Shown here: in pieces, positions 23,101 to 31,720 of the stretch | How the letters are laid out: every line of letters begins with the position of its first letter | How positions within the stretch are numbered: position 1 is the first letter of the stretch | Assembly (NCBI GenBank): GCA_948146395.1 | Contig: OX411543.1 | Coordinates: forward strand, 64,863,474 to 64,927,473 | Source of the DNA: Fragum whitleyi | Lineage: Eukaryota; Mollusca; Bivalvia; Cardiida; Cardiidae | DNA length: 64,000 nucleotides | Reading direction: 5' to 3' | Position numbers and translations under genes: made by a program | The notes under the pieces: generated by a model | The model's database searches: none | Seen by the model: the letters and a program-made list of their open reading frames with translations, nothing else | Told to the model about the DNA's origin: nothing

Positions 23101-25318
23101 TCTACCAAATCTTATTGGATCCTTTTATTACCCAATGAAAAGGGATTCTTCGGTATGTTCCATTTTCCTGACTACCAGATGTTATCCGGTCAGATATTGT
23201 AAAAAAAAGCTTCGAATTTTATTTGACGATTTCTTATCTCTTTTACAAATATCAAAGATTAATATAGTCGTTTCTTCTTTCGAATAGACCGTTTATTAAA
23301 AAAGTTAAGCACATCGCGAAATCGACTTGACGAATCCTTTAAATGACATATTGAATTTTAGGGATTAGAGAGATTTATGTAAAATTAAGGAAAATTCATA
23401 CAATACAAACAATTCGTTCAAGGTTATTACCCCCTTGATAAAATATACTTCCTTTTCTTAAAGTGTATTTGTGTTTGCATGTACACCCACTGATGTGCTG
23501 CCAACCAGATACTTCAAAATCAACGTTTTGAATGAATGGAGGGATTGGTTTAAGCTTGCTGTTTTGCGATTCCTTTTTCAGTATTTGGATTACCTTACAA
23601 TGGGTTTCTGGGCCCGAAGTTATAAAACTTTTCTCGTTCCCATTAAGATTTTTTTTTAAATTACAACTTGAAATTAAAGCCGCAATTGTGCTGTAATACT
23701 AATATAAATGTATGGACATAAAAGATAATATTGATAAATTGTAATATACAACAACTTATCAATATATTCTTTTATATTCATACATTTAAATGAATTCAAA
23801 ATTTGAAAAAAATCTCAGTTGAGCCTCAGAAAAGGTTTATAACCTCTGGCCATGCAATTTCTCTCTCAAGTTCTACTACTACATTCATTTCTAGCCTTCA
23901 GCTGCTATTCACATATACGTTTAAACAATTATACACCCATGGTGGGAGACAGGTCTGATAAAAAGGCTGGACGTATTATTGGATCATCCATGGCATTCGC
24001 CGAACGGCGGGCGGGTGGCATACACTTCTTTGTTCGGAGCTATGTAAGCTTATGTCCGATTTACTTGAAACTTTGCAGTTATATTTCTCTCATGCAAAGG
24101 GAGTGTAGTGCACAAAAGCGCAACTCTAACTATCTTGATTTTTGAGTTATTTCCCTTTGTTGTTTATCTTGTTTTCTTAGTTGGACACCCAGCAGTGTAA
24201 CGGGCTTGTCATGTGACAATGTGCTGTCTTGTTTCTTTTATGAATCTTGTAGGAGTTTAATTTTCGTCTGATGAAGATAAATATATGCTGACCTACTTCT
24301 TTTCAGGACTGTTTCCTTGAAGCCAAAAGAATCAAGGACCATCTAGGCTTGGTTCTCACAGATGAACAGTTACAGAGGATAATTGAGAGATGCTCCCTTG
24401 GTCGACTGAGATCAGACGTGCATGGAGGACACGTGGATACAATTATGTTAAATGAACAAGGAAAATCTTTGATTTATCGTAAAGGTATGTAGTGTCGCTG
24501 GATGAACTTAACTAATATGTTGGTAAGAGATTCGGATTACCGACCAACGATCTGGCGGACAGGAAATTGTAAGGAAATCGTGGCATTGCATCTGTATGAG
24601 ATATAAGATATAATCCTTAACAAATAATCAAACTACAACAAACCGAAACAACAACAACAAAACCCCAAACAAATGTAAATAAATAAATTATCATCAACAA
24701 CAACGACGACGACAACAACAGCAGCAGAAATGAAAATAATGTTATTCCGGCGTGTTTTTATCAGACCCTGAAAAACTATAGGGACGAGCATTCTGAATGG
24801 AGAAATGTTAATTCCATGTTAATGTCGAAATGACCTATACAGATACTCTGTTTTGAACTGATGTATTTTATCATAATAGGTATTATTTTTCCCAGTGTAT
24901 TTTTCCTAATTTGTCTCTATCAAGGTTTACGAAAACAAAGCTTTATACGATAATGATACTGCCCTAAGATATATCATAATAAGCCTTAGGAATATTACAG
25001 GGCTACCCCTTTTGTCCATTCCAACTTTATGTACCTTGTGTAAACTGTTTGCAAATTATACCCCGCTTTGCACGCAAGTACACGTGCAAAGCGGGGTATA
25101 ATTTGCTAACAGTTTGCCACATTTTGTCATCCTGAACGCAGATCAGGTAAATAATTTTTGTTGTTGTTTTTTTTTCGATTTCAGGGACGATAGGTGACTG
25201 GAAGCGACATTTTACACCGGACCAAAATGCTGCGTTTGACAAACTTATAGAGTCAAAACTCAAAGACACAGTGTTTAATTTTAAATTTGATCCCAATGAA
25301 TTGATGTCCAAGTTATGA
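16928..25318 (+). CDS. Cytosolic sulfotransferase (SULT family, five exons, complete)
   Basis: The enzyme transfers sulfate from PAPS to a hydroxyl or amine of a small molecule in the cytosol; the substrate cannot be read from sequence. Exons 16928-17114, 18237-18554, 19796-19899, 24307-24484 and 25185-25318 join in phase to 306 aa, against about 290-300 in SULT1/2. I start at ATG 16928 (MDPIFTK); an in-frame GTG lies upstream but is unlikely. Seen in order: GFPKCGNHW (5'-phosphosulfate loop at an exon junction), RLFASHLKFERLP (catalytic His), KIVLVVRNPKDAVVSLFYH (3'-phosphate site), YFDYLNSW, ILIVYYEDL, and KGTIGDWKRHFTPDQN (C-terminal PAPS-binding motif). The loop has Asn-His where classic SULTs have Thr-Thr. 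No signal peptide or membrane span. Confidence 0.94.
17730..17880 (+). mobile_element. SINE family A fragment
   Basis: TTGTGAGAAATACA, CAAGGAATCCGCTGTTAGGTG and the trailing GCTC-GCCG order match the family body. The head is gone. Confidence 0.6.
17950..18175 (+). mobile_element. SINE family A, near-complete body
   Basis: It contains CCACCAATGGGTTGATAATCG, GGCTAGGAAAGAATGTAATG, CAAGGAATCCATTGTTAGG and TGCTCCAGCCGCAGCGGTATAACT. It ends near GCGTAAAACAGCATTCAAACAAAC. The upstream CGGACTCCCCGACGGTCG is a decayed tRNA-like head. It lies 60 bases before sulfotransferase exon 2. Confidence 0.75.
18237..18554 (+). CDS. Sulfotransferase exon 2 (catalytic His, PAPS site)
   Basis: The acceptor is TATTTCAG and the donor GTAACC. 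It encodes NHWMSNLISFMQHP, ASHLKFERLP and VVRNPKDAVVSLFYH. Its donor lies at the left edge of a foldback element. Confidence 0.92.
18551..18736. mobile_element. Foldback element at the sulfotransferase exon 2 donor
   Basis: AAGCCTTATAAAATGATTTGG on the left is inverted as CCAAATCTTTTTATAAAGCTT on the right. The pairing extends outward through ACACAGGGACTC / CAGGTTCCTGTG to ATGGTAACC / GAACCAT. The left terminus coincides with the exon 2 GT donor. Confidence 0.65.
19138..19264. mobile_element. Family P palindrome, diverged
   Basis: GCGTTCAGAAGGCAAAACGTGG at the left and TACAAACAGTTTACACGTTG...CATCTTAAACGCAAGGG at the right. The middle is eroded. Confidence 0.55.
19796..19899 (+). CDS. Sulfotransferase exon 3
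   Basis: The acceptor is ATTTCAG and the donor GTAAGG. It encodes VILGSYFDYLNSW and ILIVYYEDLIK, the region following the PAPS 3'-phosphate site. Confidence 0.9.
20926..21000 (-). repeat. tRNA-like sequence (possible SINE head)
   Basis: The minus strand has CTACCGTTGATTCC followed by GGTCCGGGATCGAATCC, resembling tRNA T-arm/B-box. No convincing cloverleaf; no SINE body recognised. Confidence 0.3.
21781..21866. mobile_element. Family P palindrome, partial
   Basis: AAACTGTTTGCAAAT...AAAGCGGGTTGTAATTTAC and CAAACAGTTTG, with the outer arms poorly kept. Confidence 0.5.
22381..22419. mobile_element. Family P palindrome, right end only
   Basis: ACCGTTTTGTCATCCTGAACGCAGGGC matches the outer arm of the family. 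Confidence 0.5.
23610..23851. mobile_element. TIR element family H, copy 1
   Basis: The left end GGGCCCGAAGTTATAAAACTTT is inverted at the right as AAAAGGTTTATAACCTCTGGCC. Inside is a hairpin around AATATTGATAAATTG / CAACTTATCAATAT. The same plan occurs at 47736-47993. Confidence 0.75.
23865..23960 (-). mobile_element. SINE family A fragment
   Basis: The plus strand reads TTCTACTACTACATTCATTTC, TAGCCTTCAGCTGCTATTCAC and CACCCATGGTGGGAGAC. This is the reverse complement of the SINE body seen at 63200-63310. Confidence 0.65.
24307..24484 (+). CDS. Sulfotransferase exon 4
   Basis: The acceptor is CTTTTCAG and the donor GTATGT. It encodes DHLGLVLTDEQLQRIIERC and ends RKG, leading into the GDWK motif. 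Confidence 0.9.
25036..25145. mobile_element. Family P palindrome, best-preserved core
   Basis: AAACTGTTTGCAAATTATA-CCCCGCTTTGCACGCAAGTA is followed immediately by its inverse ACGTGCAAAGCGGGGTATAA-TTTGC. It ends TTTTGTCATCCTGAACGCAG. The inner 50 bases pair almost perfectly. Confidence 0.8.
25185..25318 (+). CDS. Sulfotransferase exon 5 (GDWK motif, stop)
   Basis: The acceptor is GATTTCAG. It encodes TIGDWKRHFTPDQNAAFD and ends FDPNELMSKL plus TGA. A family P palindrome ends about 40 bases upstream of the acceptor. Confidence 0.93.
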
Positions 25319-25539
25319 TGCCATTTTTTGGAGAGATTGTTTGAATATTTAGCCTACATGAGCAAATCTTTATCATAATTAGCTACTCACATATTTATGC
25401 GCACATCGCGCTCTTCACGTTGTGTTATGGTGGTACCAGATTGTCCTTTTCACCGACAACCGTCGGCTATTCTCCGGATAAGACATCGGTAGTTATTAGG
25501 GCGCAGACATGAAAGCACCTCATTTCGCCCATGAGGTTC

Positions 25540-25920
25540 CATTCGGAACATCGCTCGGATTTTTCCGTAAAGAGAAAAGTGCCTTTGACGTAAGTGTAGT
25601 AATTTTTGGTAATTCGGCTCTTGGTGGTACTTTGTTTAATACGCTCGAAGAAAAGCAAATTCCTTAAATGCTTTCAGATCGTCTACGGAGATCTTTTTGG
25701 CATATTGTGATTTGAAAGCAAAACGCAGTAAAACACTGCGTTTTAATTTCATATCATAAAAAGCCAAATTTTTACCTTGCGTTGATTTTGTTTTTCGCAG
25801 CGTTATCCTCAGTTTTGTTTGTGACGTCATATTAACCCACGTGCGAAATGACGCGATTTCATTGCTGCGCCCTTAGTATTTCCGAGGTTTATTCCGTAGA
25901 ATCGCCGAGGGTTCCCGAGT
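25540..25920 (+). mobile_element. Dispersed element F, copy 1
   Basis: It begins CATTCGGAACATCGCTCGGA and ends ATCGCCGAGGGTTCCCGAGT. The ends are weakly inverted (CATTCGG..AAC / GTTCCCGA). Near the centre is AAAGCAAAACGCAGTAAAAC pairing with ACTGCGTTTTAATTT. The second copy is 42240-42636. Confidence 0.75.
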
Positions 25921-26870
25921 GATGGGGTTCATGATGTCAAAAGCATCGGCGTCCCGCCAAACATGACGCCCAATAAAACCAAATCACCGAAGATTAAATT
26001 TTGGCATTTTAGTTTTTCTTCAAGCGTACTTGCCAAAGTACAAGAAGCCTAATTACCTATAGAATGACCTAGCATTTCTACACCTCGAATTTAACGTCCC
26101 ATTATAGAGACGGGTTTCTGACTACAGCCTTTGACCTCCGTCACGGCATAACCCTTTAGAAATTCCAAAGCAAATTAATTATGGACGACCTAAATATCGT
26201 AAATATCGAATCATCAATATATTATTTAATACAAAGGCATTGGCTAAGTTTGAAGAATGTATGATAGGTGTTAACGCCATGAACATAATTTCATATTTAG
26301 AAGAATTATCATTATCAGGAAACGCTACCATAGAAATTAGCGAAGTCCATTTAAGTCTTGTTTTTTCATTGGATCAAGAAAGAGCGTCATCCAAGGAGGT
26401 TTTTAACCACCCCCCCCCCCCCCCCCCCCTCTTACGAGCTATGTTGGACACTTGACATTTGGCGGGAAATATGCCGTATTTATTCTAATAAGCAAAATAG
26501 TTCGCAAATTTTCAGCAAAATTGAAATACAAGTAACACTCTTTAATACATAAACAGAGTGTCAATTATTCATCGAGTCCTCTTCAAAGTTCCCATTATAT
26601 CAAATTATATTTTTACTAACACTAATAATACCAACTGATTACCTGTGTAGCAATACAAATTGGGATTTCACGTCATACTAGTATAATCCAAAAATAGCAT
26701 AAATCCACGCGCATAAGATTCCCCTATATAGCATAACATACGAACTGTGCAATATGAGATATATTTGTTGGTTGAATTACTTTAATAAATATTGATACTG
26801 ATTATAGAAGTCGAAATTCAGAAAAAATAACTCCGAACAACGAACAGTCCTTACGGTCTTACAAAAAAAG

Positions 26871-26949
26871 TTGCTACCTCGGGAATTGAACCGGGACGTC
26901 AGTATGATGGGCGAGCATGTTTACCATTAGACCACCGGGACTGTTCATG
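26871..26949 (-). repeat. tRNA-like sequence (SINE head or tRNA pseudogene)
   Basis: The minus strand reads CCCGGTGGTCTAATGGTAAAC (A-box-like), then CCCGGTTCAATTCCCGAGG (B-box-like) at the right spacing, followed by a T run. The T-stem does not pair properly (CCCGG against CCCGA), so I do not call a functional tRNA. Confidence 0.5.
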
Positions 26950-27169
26950 ATACCTGTTATTTATTACTATATATACTGACTGTCATAAATAACGCCTCAC
27001 ATGCATTCAGCTGTGGTTCAATGCGGGACATTAAATAAAAGTACTATTTGTTTGTGACGGAAGATACTGGTCGGGATGTTGTGCAAAGGTCGATTAAGGT
27101 TTTATGCTAAAACGAAAAAAAATTCGTCACATTTATTCATGATTAGAAATGACCACTGCCTTAAAGGTG

Positions 27170-27870
27170 TCAGTAACGAGTATGTCCATCATGATTAGCA
27201 GTCACAGCCTGCAGCCTGCGTCTCAGACGGTGCCTCGGGATGCGAGCCTACTCCTGATGAATAGCGTCAGTCAGCCGTTGCACCGTTTGAGACTGTGGTT
27301 AACGTTGACGTAAACGACGTCCTAGGATATTCCTCATGTGCTCGATTGGATTGCAGTCCGTTGAGTTGGCTGGCCATGATAGAACGTCAATATCATTAGC
27401 TTGGAGGAAGTTTGTGATGATGCGCGCTGTGCGTGGATGGACGTGCATTATCATGCATAAAAGTGGGTCCAGGTTGTCGGCGAAATAGGGATTGGACAAC
27501 TGGCTGTAAAACTTGGTTTATTTACCCCCTGGCATTCAAATTTCCTTGAACTAGGTCCGTTTTTAATGCATGGTTAATGGCGGCCCACACAATCCCCCGC
27601 TACCACCGAAGCGGTTATGCTCTAAAACACAATTATGCACATAACGTTCTTTTCGACGTCGATATACCCGAACGCGTCCGTCGGTGAGAGATTGAACCTT
27701 GACTCGTCACTGAACATGGAAGCTTATAATTTCTGAGACATTGCAAATAAATGACGTTAATCTTTTCGAAGCGAGACCTACAAAGGTATTCGTCACAACT
27801 CGGCCGATTCCGTAAACTACATCGACCAACACGATCCTCGATAGACTCGCCCAAATATGGATCAAAAGAT
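27170..27870 (-). pseudogene. Tc1/mariner-like transposase pseudogene, C-terminal half
   Basis: Minus-strand fragments in order are FSDESRFNLS (first catalytic Asp region), then after frameshifts HPRTARIITNFLQANDIDVLSWPANST, DCNPIEH (third acidic residue region) and LGRRLRQR. These are followed in another frame by LTDAIHQE-stop-ARIPRHRLRRRL and GHTRY-stop. Multiple frameshifts and stops make it dead. The N-terminal DNA-binding part and terminal repeats are not recognised. Confidence 0.85.
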
Positions 27871-28175
27871 TTACAATTTTAGAAAAAATGTCCTAAAACA
27901 GTTTCGCTCATAAAATAAATTTCGAGAAAAAAACAAAAATATCAAGCTGATAAGTGTCTATGAACGCGAAATGTCACTACCTTCTCCAAATGGCTCTAGA
28001 AACCAATTTCCCTACAACCTGTCAACCCTCAACCTGGATGAACCCATTTGGATTTTGAATTTAATAATAGTTCTAATAATAACCATTTGTACGAAGGTAT
28101 TAAATGAATTTGTGTTTTAAGATTTAGTAACGCATAGAAAATAAAGTGGTTGAGAAAATGATAAACAGAATAATC

Positions 28176-28308
28176 AACTGGTTATGTCTGATATGAAAAA
28201 AATCAATCGAACACGTAATTAGCTGTTAAAATACTCGTCCGTTAGACTCGTTTTTAACGCCTAATAACGCATTTTGTGAAACACTTTTCATATCAGACAT
28301 AACAAGTT
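28176..28308. mobile_element. Foldback element
   Basis: The ends AACTGGTTATGTCTGATATG and CATATCAGACATAACAAGTT are inverted repeats. The interior has GTTAAAATACTCG / CGTTTTTAACG as a second, inner pair. Confidence 0.75.
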
Positions 28309-28680
28309 TATTTTTCTCCATTTCGCGCTGTTTGAACGATCGAAAAAAAAAATAAGTTTCCCTGCAAGAAGAGGAAGTTATTTTTTCTCAAGAGGTCATT
28401 TAATTTAATAAACGATCTACAATTTCTCTCAAACACTTATTATAACTGTTTCCTTTTTTTCTCTGTATTTCATAACCAATCAAAAAGGTGAATATTTCGT
28501 TGATTTGAGACTGTTTTGTCATGGACGTACTTTGTCTGCAAGCAAAGATTTTTTTTTATCAAGTCAAAACTCCAGTTATCGACAAAAGCTAAGTCGATTG
28601 AATTGTACGGCCAGCTATCTAATCGTGACAGATTTTCCTTTTTCAGAGCTCGATCCTCTTACTTCTCTATTATGCATACG

Positions 28681-28760
28681 GTTATTAACATCGTGAAATA
28701 GACAAGGTGAATGATTTTGGAACGATTTAGGAATGATATCGAATAAGTGTGATGGTCCAG
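28681..28760 (-). mobile_element. Fragment of element I (terminal part)
   Basis: GTTATTAACATCGTGAAATAG-ACAAGGTGAATGATTTTGGAACGATTTAGG is the reverse complement of the right end of 52196-52628. The rest of the element cannot be followed beyond about 28760. Confidence 0.5.
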
Positions 28761-28772
28761 TTTTGATATCAC

Positions 28773-28833
28773 AGAGGGGTAATAGAACATCGCCCGTTAC
28801 ATTAAAACGGGCTGTATTCTATTACCACCCTTT
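28773..28833. repeat. Short foldback
   Basis: GAGGGGTAATAGAACATCGC and GCTGTATTCTATTACCACCC are inverted around a CCGTT...AACGG centre. Confidence 0.7.
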
Positions 28834-29489
28834 GATGAAATAAACATATAATTCTATAAATGGAATTGTGTGTCTTCTTGTAAGATTCAGACGTTTCCAC
28901 ATTCACTACAACCAATGAAATCATGAAGTGCTTTGAATGAGTTTGCGAAACGTTTAGAGCAATTTGAGCTAATGGTGGGAAAGCTTTGAATAGAGCCGGA
29001 TGAGCGAGTGATTTTAGTTAGATGATAATCAATTTTTGTGCGAGTTCAATTGAAACCCCGACACTTTGAACTGAATTAAATGGAATATGAATTTTTTGAA
29101 ATTTGTTTTCCTCTAAAATTGTGTCGTCTTCCGTATTTAAGGCCAGCGGAGACTGTAAAACAAACACAAGAAAAAGATGTTTTACTGAACAGAAGTCGAA
29201 TAATAATTCATGTTTAGATAATGATACAAACGGACGATAGAATGAGCATTGTAGATTTTGATGTCTTGACTAACCAGGGTCAGCACCAGCCTGATCACCC
29301 GTACCCTTTCGCATAGTGAATAAAAAAAACCATATTATTTAAACATTCAAGAACTCCCCCCTCTCGATTCTATTGCCACAGAAGGCCCCATAACCCATTT
29401 TGTAGTGCGTCGGTTCCTAAATCTTAAGTTTACGGGTTTGATTTTTGTTGGCAGCCAAAAGGTGTAAACCTACTTAATGTAACCAGGAT

Positions 29490-29590
29490 TAGCAGTAGCT
29501 TGAGGCTCCGAGTGGCTGTAGTGGTAGTATTAGTACGAATAATACAATGAATCCAATCCATGGTCGGGTTCTCCAGCTGCCTAAATAGTA
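29490..29590 (+). mobile_element. SINE family A, decayed
   Basis: TTGAGGCTCCGAGTGG, GTAGTGGTAGTATTAGTACG, AATGAATCCAATCCATGG and GTTCTCCAGCTGCC follow the family order with many changes. Confidence 0.5.
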
Positions 29591-29982
29591 CTTTCTACCC
29601 CCAAACAAAAATCAAAAAAAAAAAAAACAAAACAAAAAAACTCTGATTCGGTTACTTATACTTTGTATTCTCGTGATTTAACAACAAAAATTTAAAAAAA
29701 AAAAATAATAAGAATAAAAAAAAAAATAAAAAAAATGAGTGAAAAATAATAAAAGCTGCATTCATTTGAAGGTTAATGTTTACAAACATTTTTGCTAAAC
29801 AATTCACAAGGGACCCTGTCAAGAGCTTAATTCTCTGAACGGAAAAGAGCCCTTCGGTCAAGTGTTCATGGAAGAAAACCTCAGCAAAACACTCGCACTT
29901 GAAATGTTGGCCCGTAATATGAAAAAAGATCCTTATGGGAAGTAAAAACTGCGTCGACCGTGATAAGACACTTTTGGCAGAC

Positions 29983-30172
29983 CAGGGGCCAGTTTCATCA
30001 AAACATTTAAGACGTATTTTTGTCTTACTGATGACTTTCGAAACAGTAACAACAACAGTCACTTTACATAGGTATTGATAGATTGGTGATACGTGATTTT
30101 TGTCCTAAATATGTGGTAAGTCGTCGGTAGGACAAAAATCTTCTTAAATGTTTTGATGAAACTGGCCCCTGG
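29983..30172. mobile_element. Foldback element (CCAGGGGCC ends)
   Basis: Left arm CCAGGGGCCAGTTTCATCAA-AACATTTAAGA and right arm TCTTAAATGTTTTGATGAAAC-TGGCCCCTGG are near-perfect inverts. A second inner pair is ATTTTTGTC / GACAAAAAT. The long minus-strand frame through here (29652-30062) is not a gene. Confidence 0.85.
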
Positions 30173-31223
30173 GCCCTGTTTAACTAAAAATCTTACGATC
30201 ATTTTTTGCGAAAATCAAAAGTTGAAGTTGCCTCTACATGAGTAACTTAATATACTCGTTATTACTCGCCTGATTATCTAGTTTATCTAGTGGAAATCCC
30301 AACAACTTCTTGAAATAATACTTTTTGATTGGTCTAAATATATGAATATTTGGTTCATCTCAGAATAACCAAAAACAATTATCAATTATATGGTCAAACG
30401 GGTTTTGAACAAAAATTGGAATACGCTCAAATTCAATATCCCTAGGAAGTTAATATCTTCGACAAAATTAATTTTATAAAAATAAGCTCTTTTATACTAA
30501 AACGACGTACTTAAAATCATACACTTTTGACTCGGCCCCTATGTAAATCGGAACTATTTTTGGAAAGTCAATTCGCCGTTCCGTTTAATACGAACACAAA
30601 AAGGTGTGAAAGGCCGAGAGTTTACATGTAGACGGACGGACAAATTCATAATTTTAAATTTAAAATTCTGAAAAACAAAAGTCTTCAGGGTATTAGATTG
30701 GAAATATGACATGACAAGAAAAAATACGTTCCATTAGTTTGATACTGAGATTTTCGGCTAAATCTTGGTCCATATAGAAGTCAAACGTACTATACTGCAT
30801 TTCTCTTTTTTACATCATGCCTGTTGCACGTCTGACCTATTCAATGCATATTACACCTAATTAACGTTACCAATGACAAAATAATTACGCCATTATGCTC
30901 CGCTAAAAATCTAAAAGGCAAAAATCAGTCATCCGAGAAAGCGAGAAAAAAGTTAACGATTTCAAAGTTTTCGTCAGGGGTGGACTACTTGAAAGGCTGT
31001 AAAATGTGCTTTATATTCCTGCCTTGTTTTTTAGATAACAATATACAAGGCCCAGCTAGTATAATGCCTTATTTTTCACCTGACAGGTCGTGGCTTAGCC
31101 GTGACGTGTTTGGCGACTTTACCTTTTAATATTTTAGGTTCTTTCAAAATATAGTATATAAATACCGCTAACGCATGTGAGTAACGGAATCCTTAAACCA
31201 AAAGGGTTTACGGGTTGGCAAAA

Positions 31224-31324
31224 GTGAACACATCTCATCGTCGGGCTACCAAAACATCGTAACTTCAGCTTATCCGTGCTGAAGATTCGAAGGTTTGGTA
31301 ACCCACCGATGATTAGATGTTACA
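31224..31324. repeat. Imperfect foldback
   Basis: GTGAACACATCTCATCGTCGG-GCTACCAAAAC is matched by TTTGGTAACCCACCGATGA-TTAGATGTTAC in reverse complement. The centre is CTTCAGC / GCTGAAG. It lies about 340 bases upstream of the CCP gene start codon. Confidence 0.65.
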
Positions 31325-31662
31325 AATTCTATATTGTCGACGTTCTATGACAGTGAGTAAATATCAACAAAAGATGATTTACCTTAACCTTAAATGCATT
31401 GACTCATAACTGAGGCTCAGATCTACCAGGACAAAAGTCATGGATTATACCCGCTATTAATCAAGTGAAGCGTATCTAATAAGTGTTTCATGGGGCACTC
31501 GCATGTATTCGTTATATTGAACGCAATGCGATATATTCTGTAAAACTTCACGTGTCAGATAATACTATAACAGATTTTTCCTAAACTATAACTGTAAAGG
31601 ATCTTCTTTCAAGTGTTAGACTGAAGATATTCACTTCTTGGATCGTCACATACGAAGCCGTC

Positions 31663-31720
31663 ATGGCTTATAAAAAGGGAAAACATTTTATGTTGTTTTG
31701 TGCATTGATTCTGTTTGCAG
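31663..31720 (+). CDS. CCP protein exon 1 (signal peptide)
   Basis: An ATG in good context (GCCGTCATGG) encodes MAYKKGKHFMLLFCALILFA, a basic start plus hydrophobic core. The phase-1 donor GTTGGT is weak. A stronger GTAAAA lies 8 bases later, but would need an acceptor 4 bases inside exon 2 to stay in frame. Confidence 0.65.

Larger units (their letters stand above)
19900..24306. other. Sulfotransferase intron 4 (exon 3 to exon 4)
   Basis: 4.4 kb without a recognisable exon. It holds degenerate repeats near 19950-20240, the tRNA-like piece at 20926, family P pieces at 21781 and 22381, a TIR element at 23610-23851 and a SINE fragment at 23865-23960. Frames here look random. Confidence 0.6.
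25319..31662. other. Intergenic interval between sulfotransferase and the CCP gene
   Basis: No host gene is recognised. Contents are element F (25540-25920), a poly-C run (about 26409-26429), a tRNA-like sequence (26871-26949), a Tc1-like pseudogene (27170-27870), foldbacks at 28176, 28773, 29983 and 31224, a SINE remnant (29490-29590) and A-rich low-complexity sequence near 29610-29750. Confidence 0.6.

Noticed and set aside
26358..26552. Proline-rich small protein
   Set aside because: The proline run is a translation of a poly-C tract; there is no other support.
26871..26949. Functional tRNA gene
   Set aside because: A- and B-box-like motifs are present, but the T-stem does not pair and no acceptor stem closes; a SINE head or pseudogene is more likely.
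29652..30062. 136-aa minus-strand open frame
   Set aside because: It runs through an A-rich low-complexity tract and one arm of the foldback at 29983-30172; the protein has poly-Phe/Leu low complexity and no recognisable domain.
31153..31164. TATA box (TATATAAATA) for the CCP gene
   Set aside because: About 500 bases upstream of the ATG in AT-rich DNA; such motifs occur often by chance and no initiator or transcript evidence is available.
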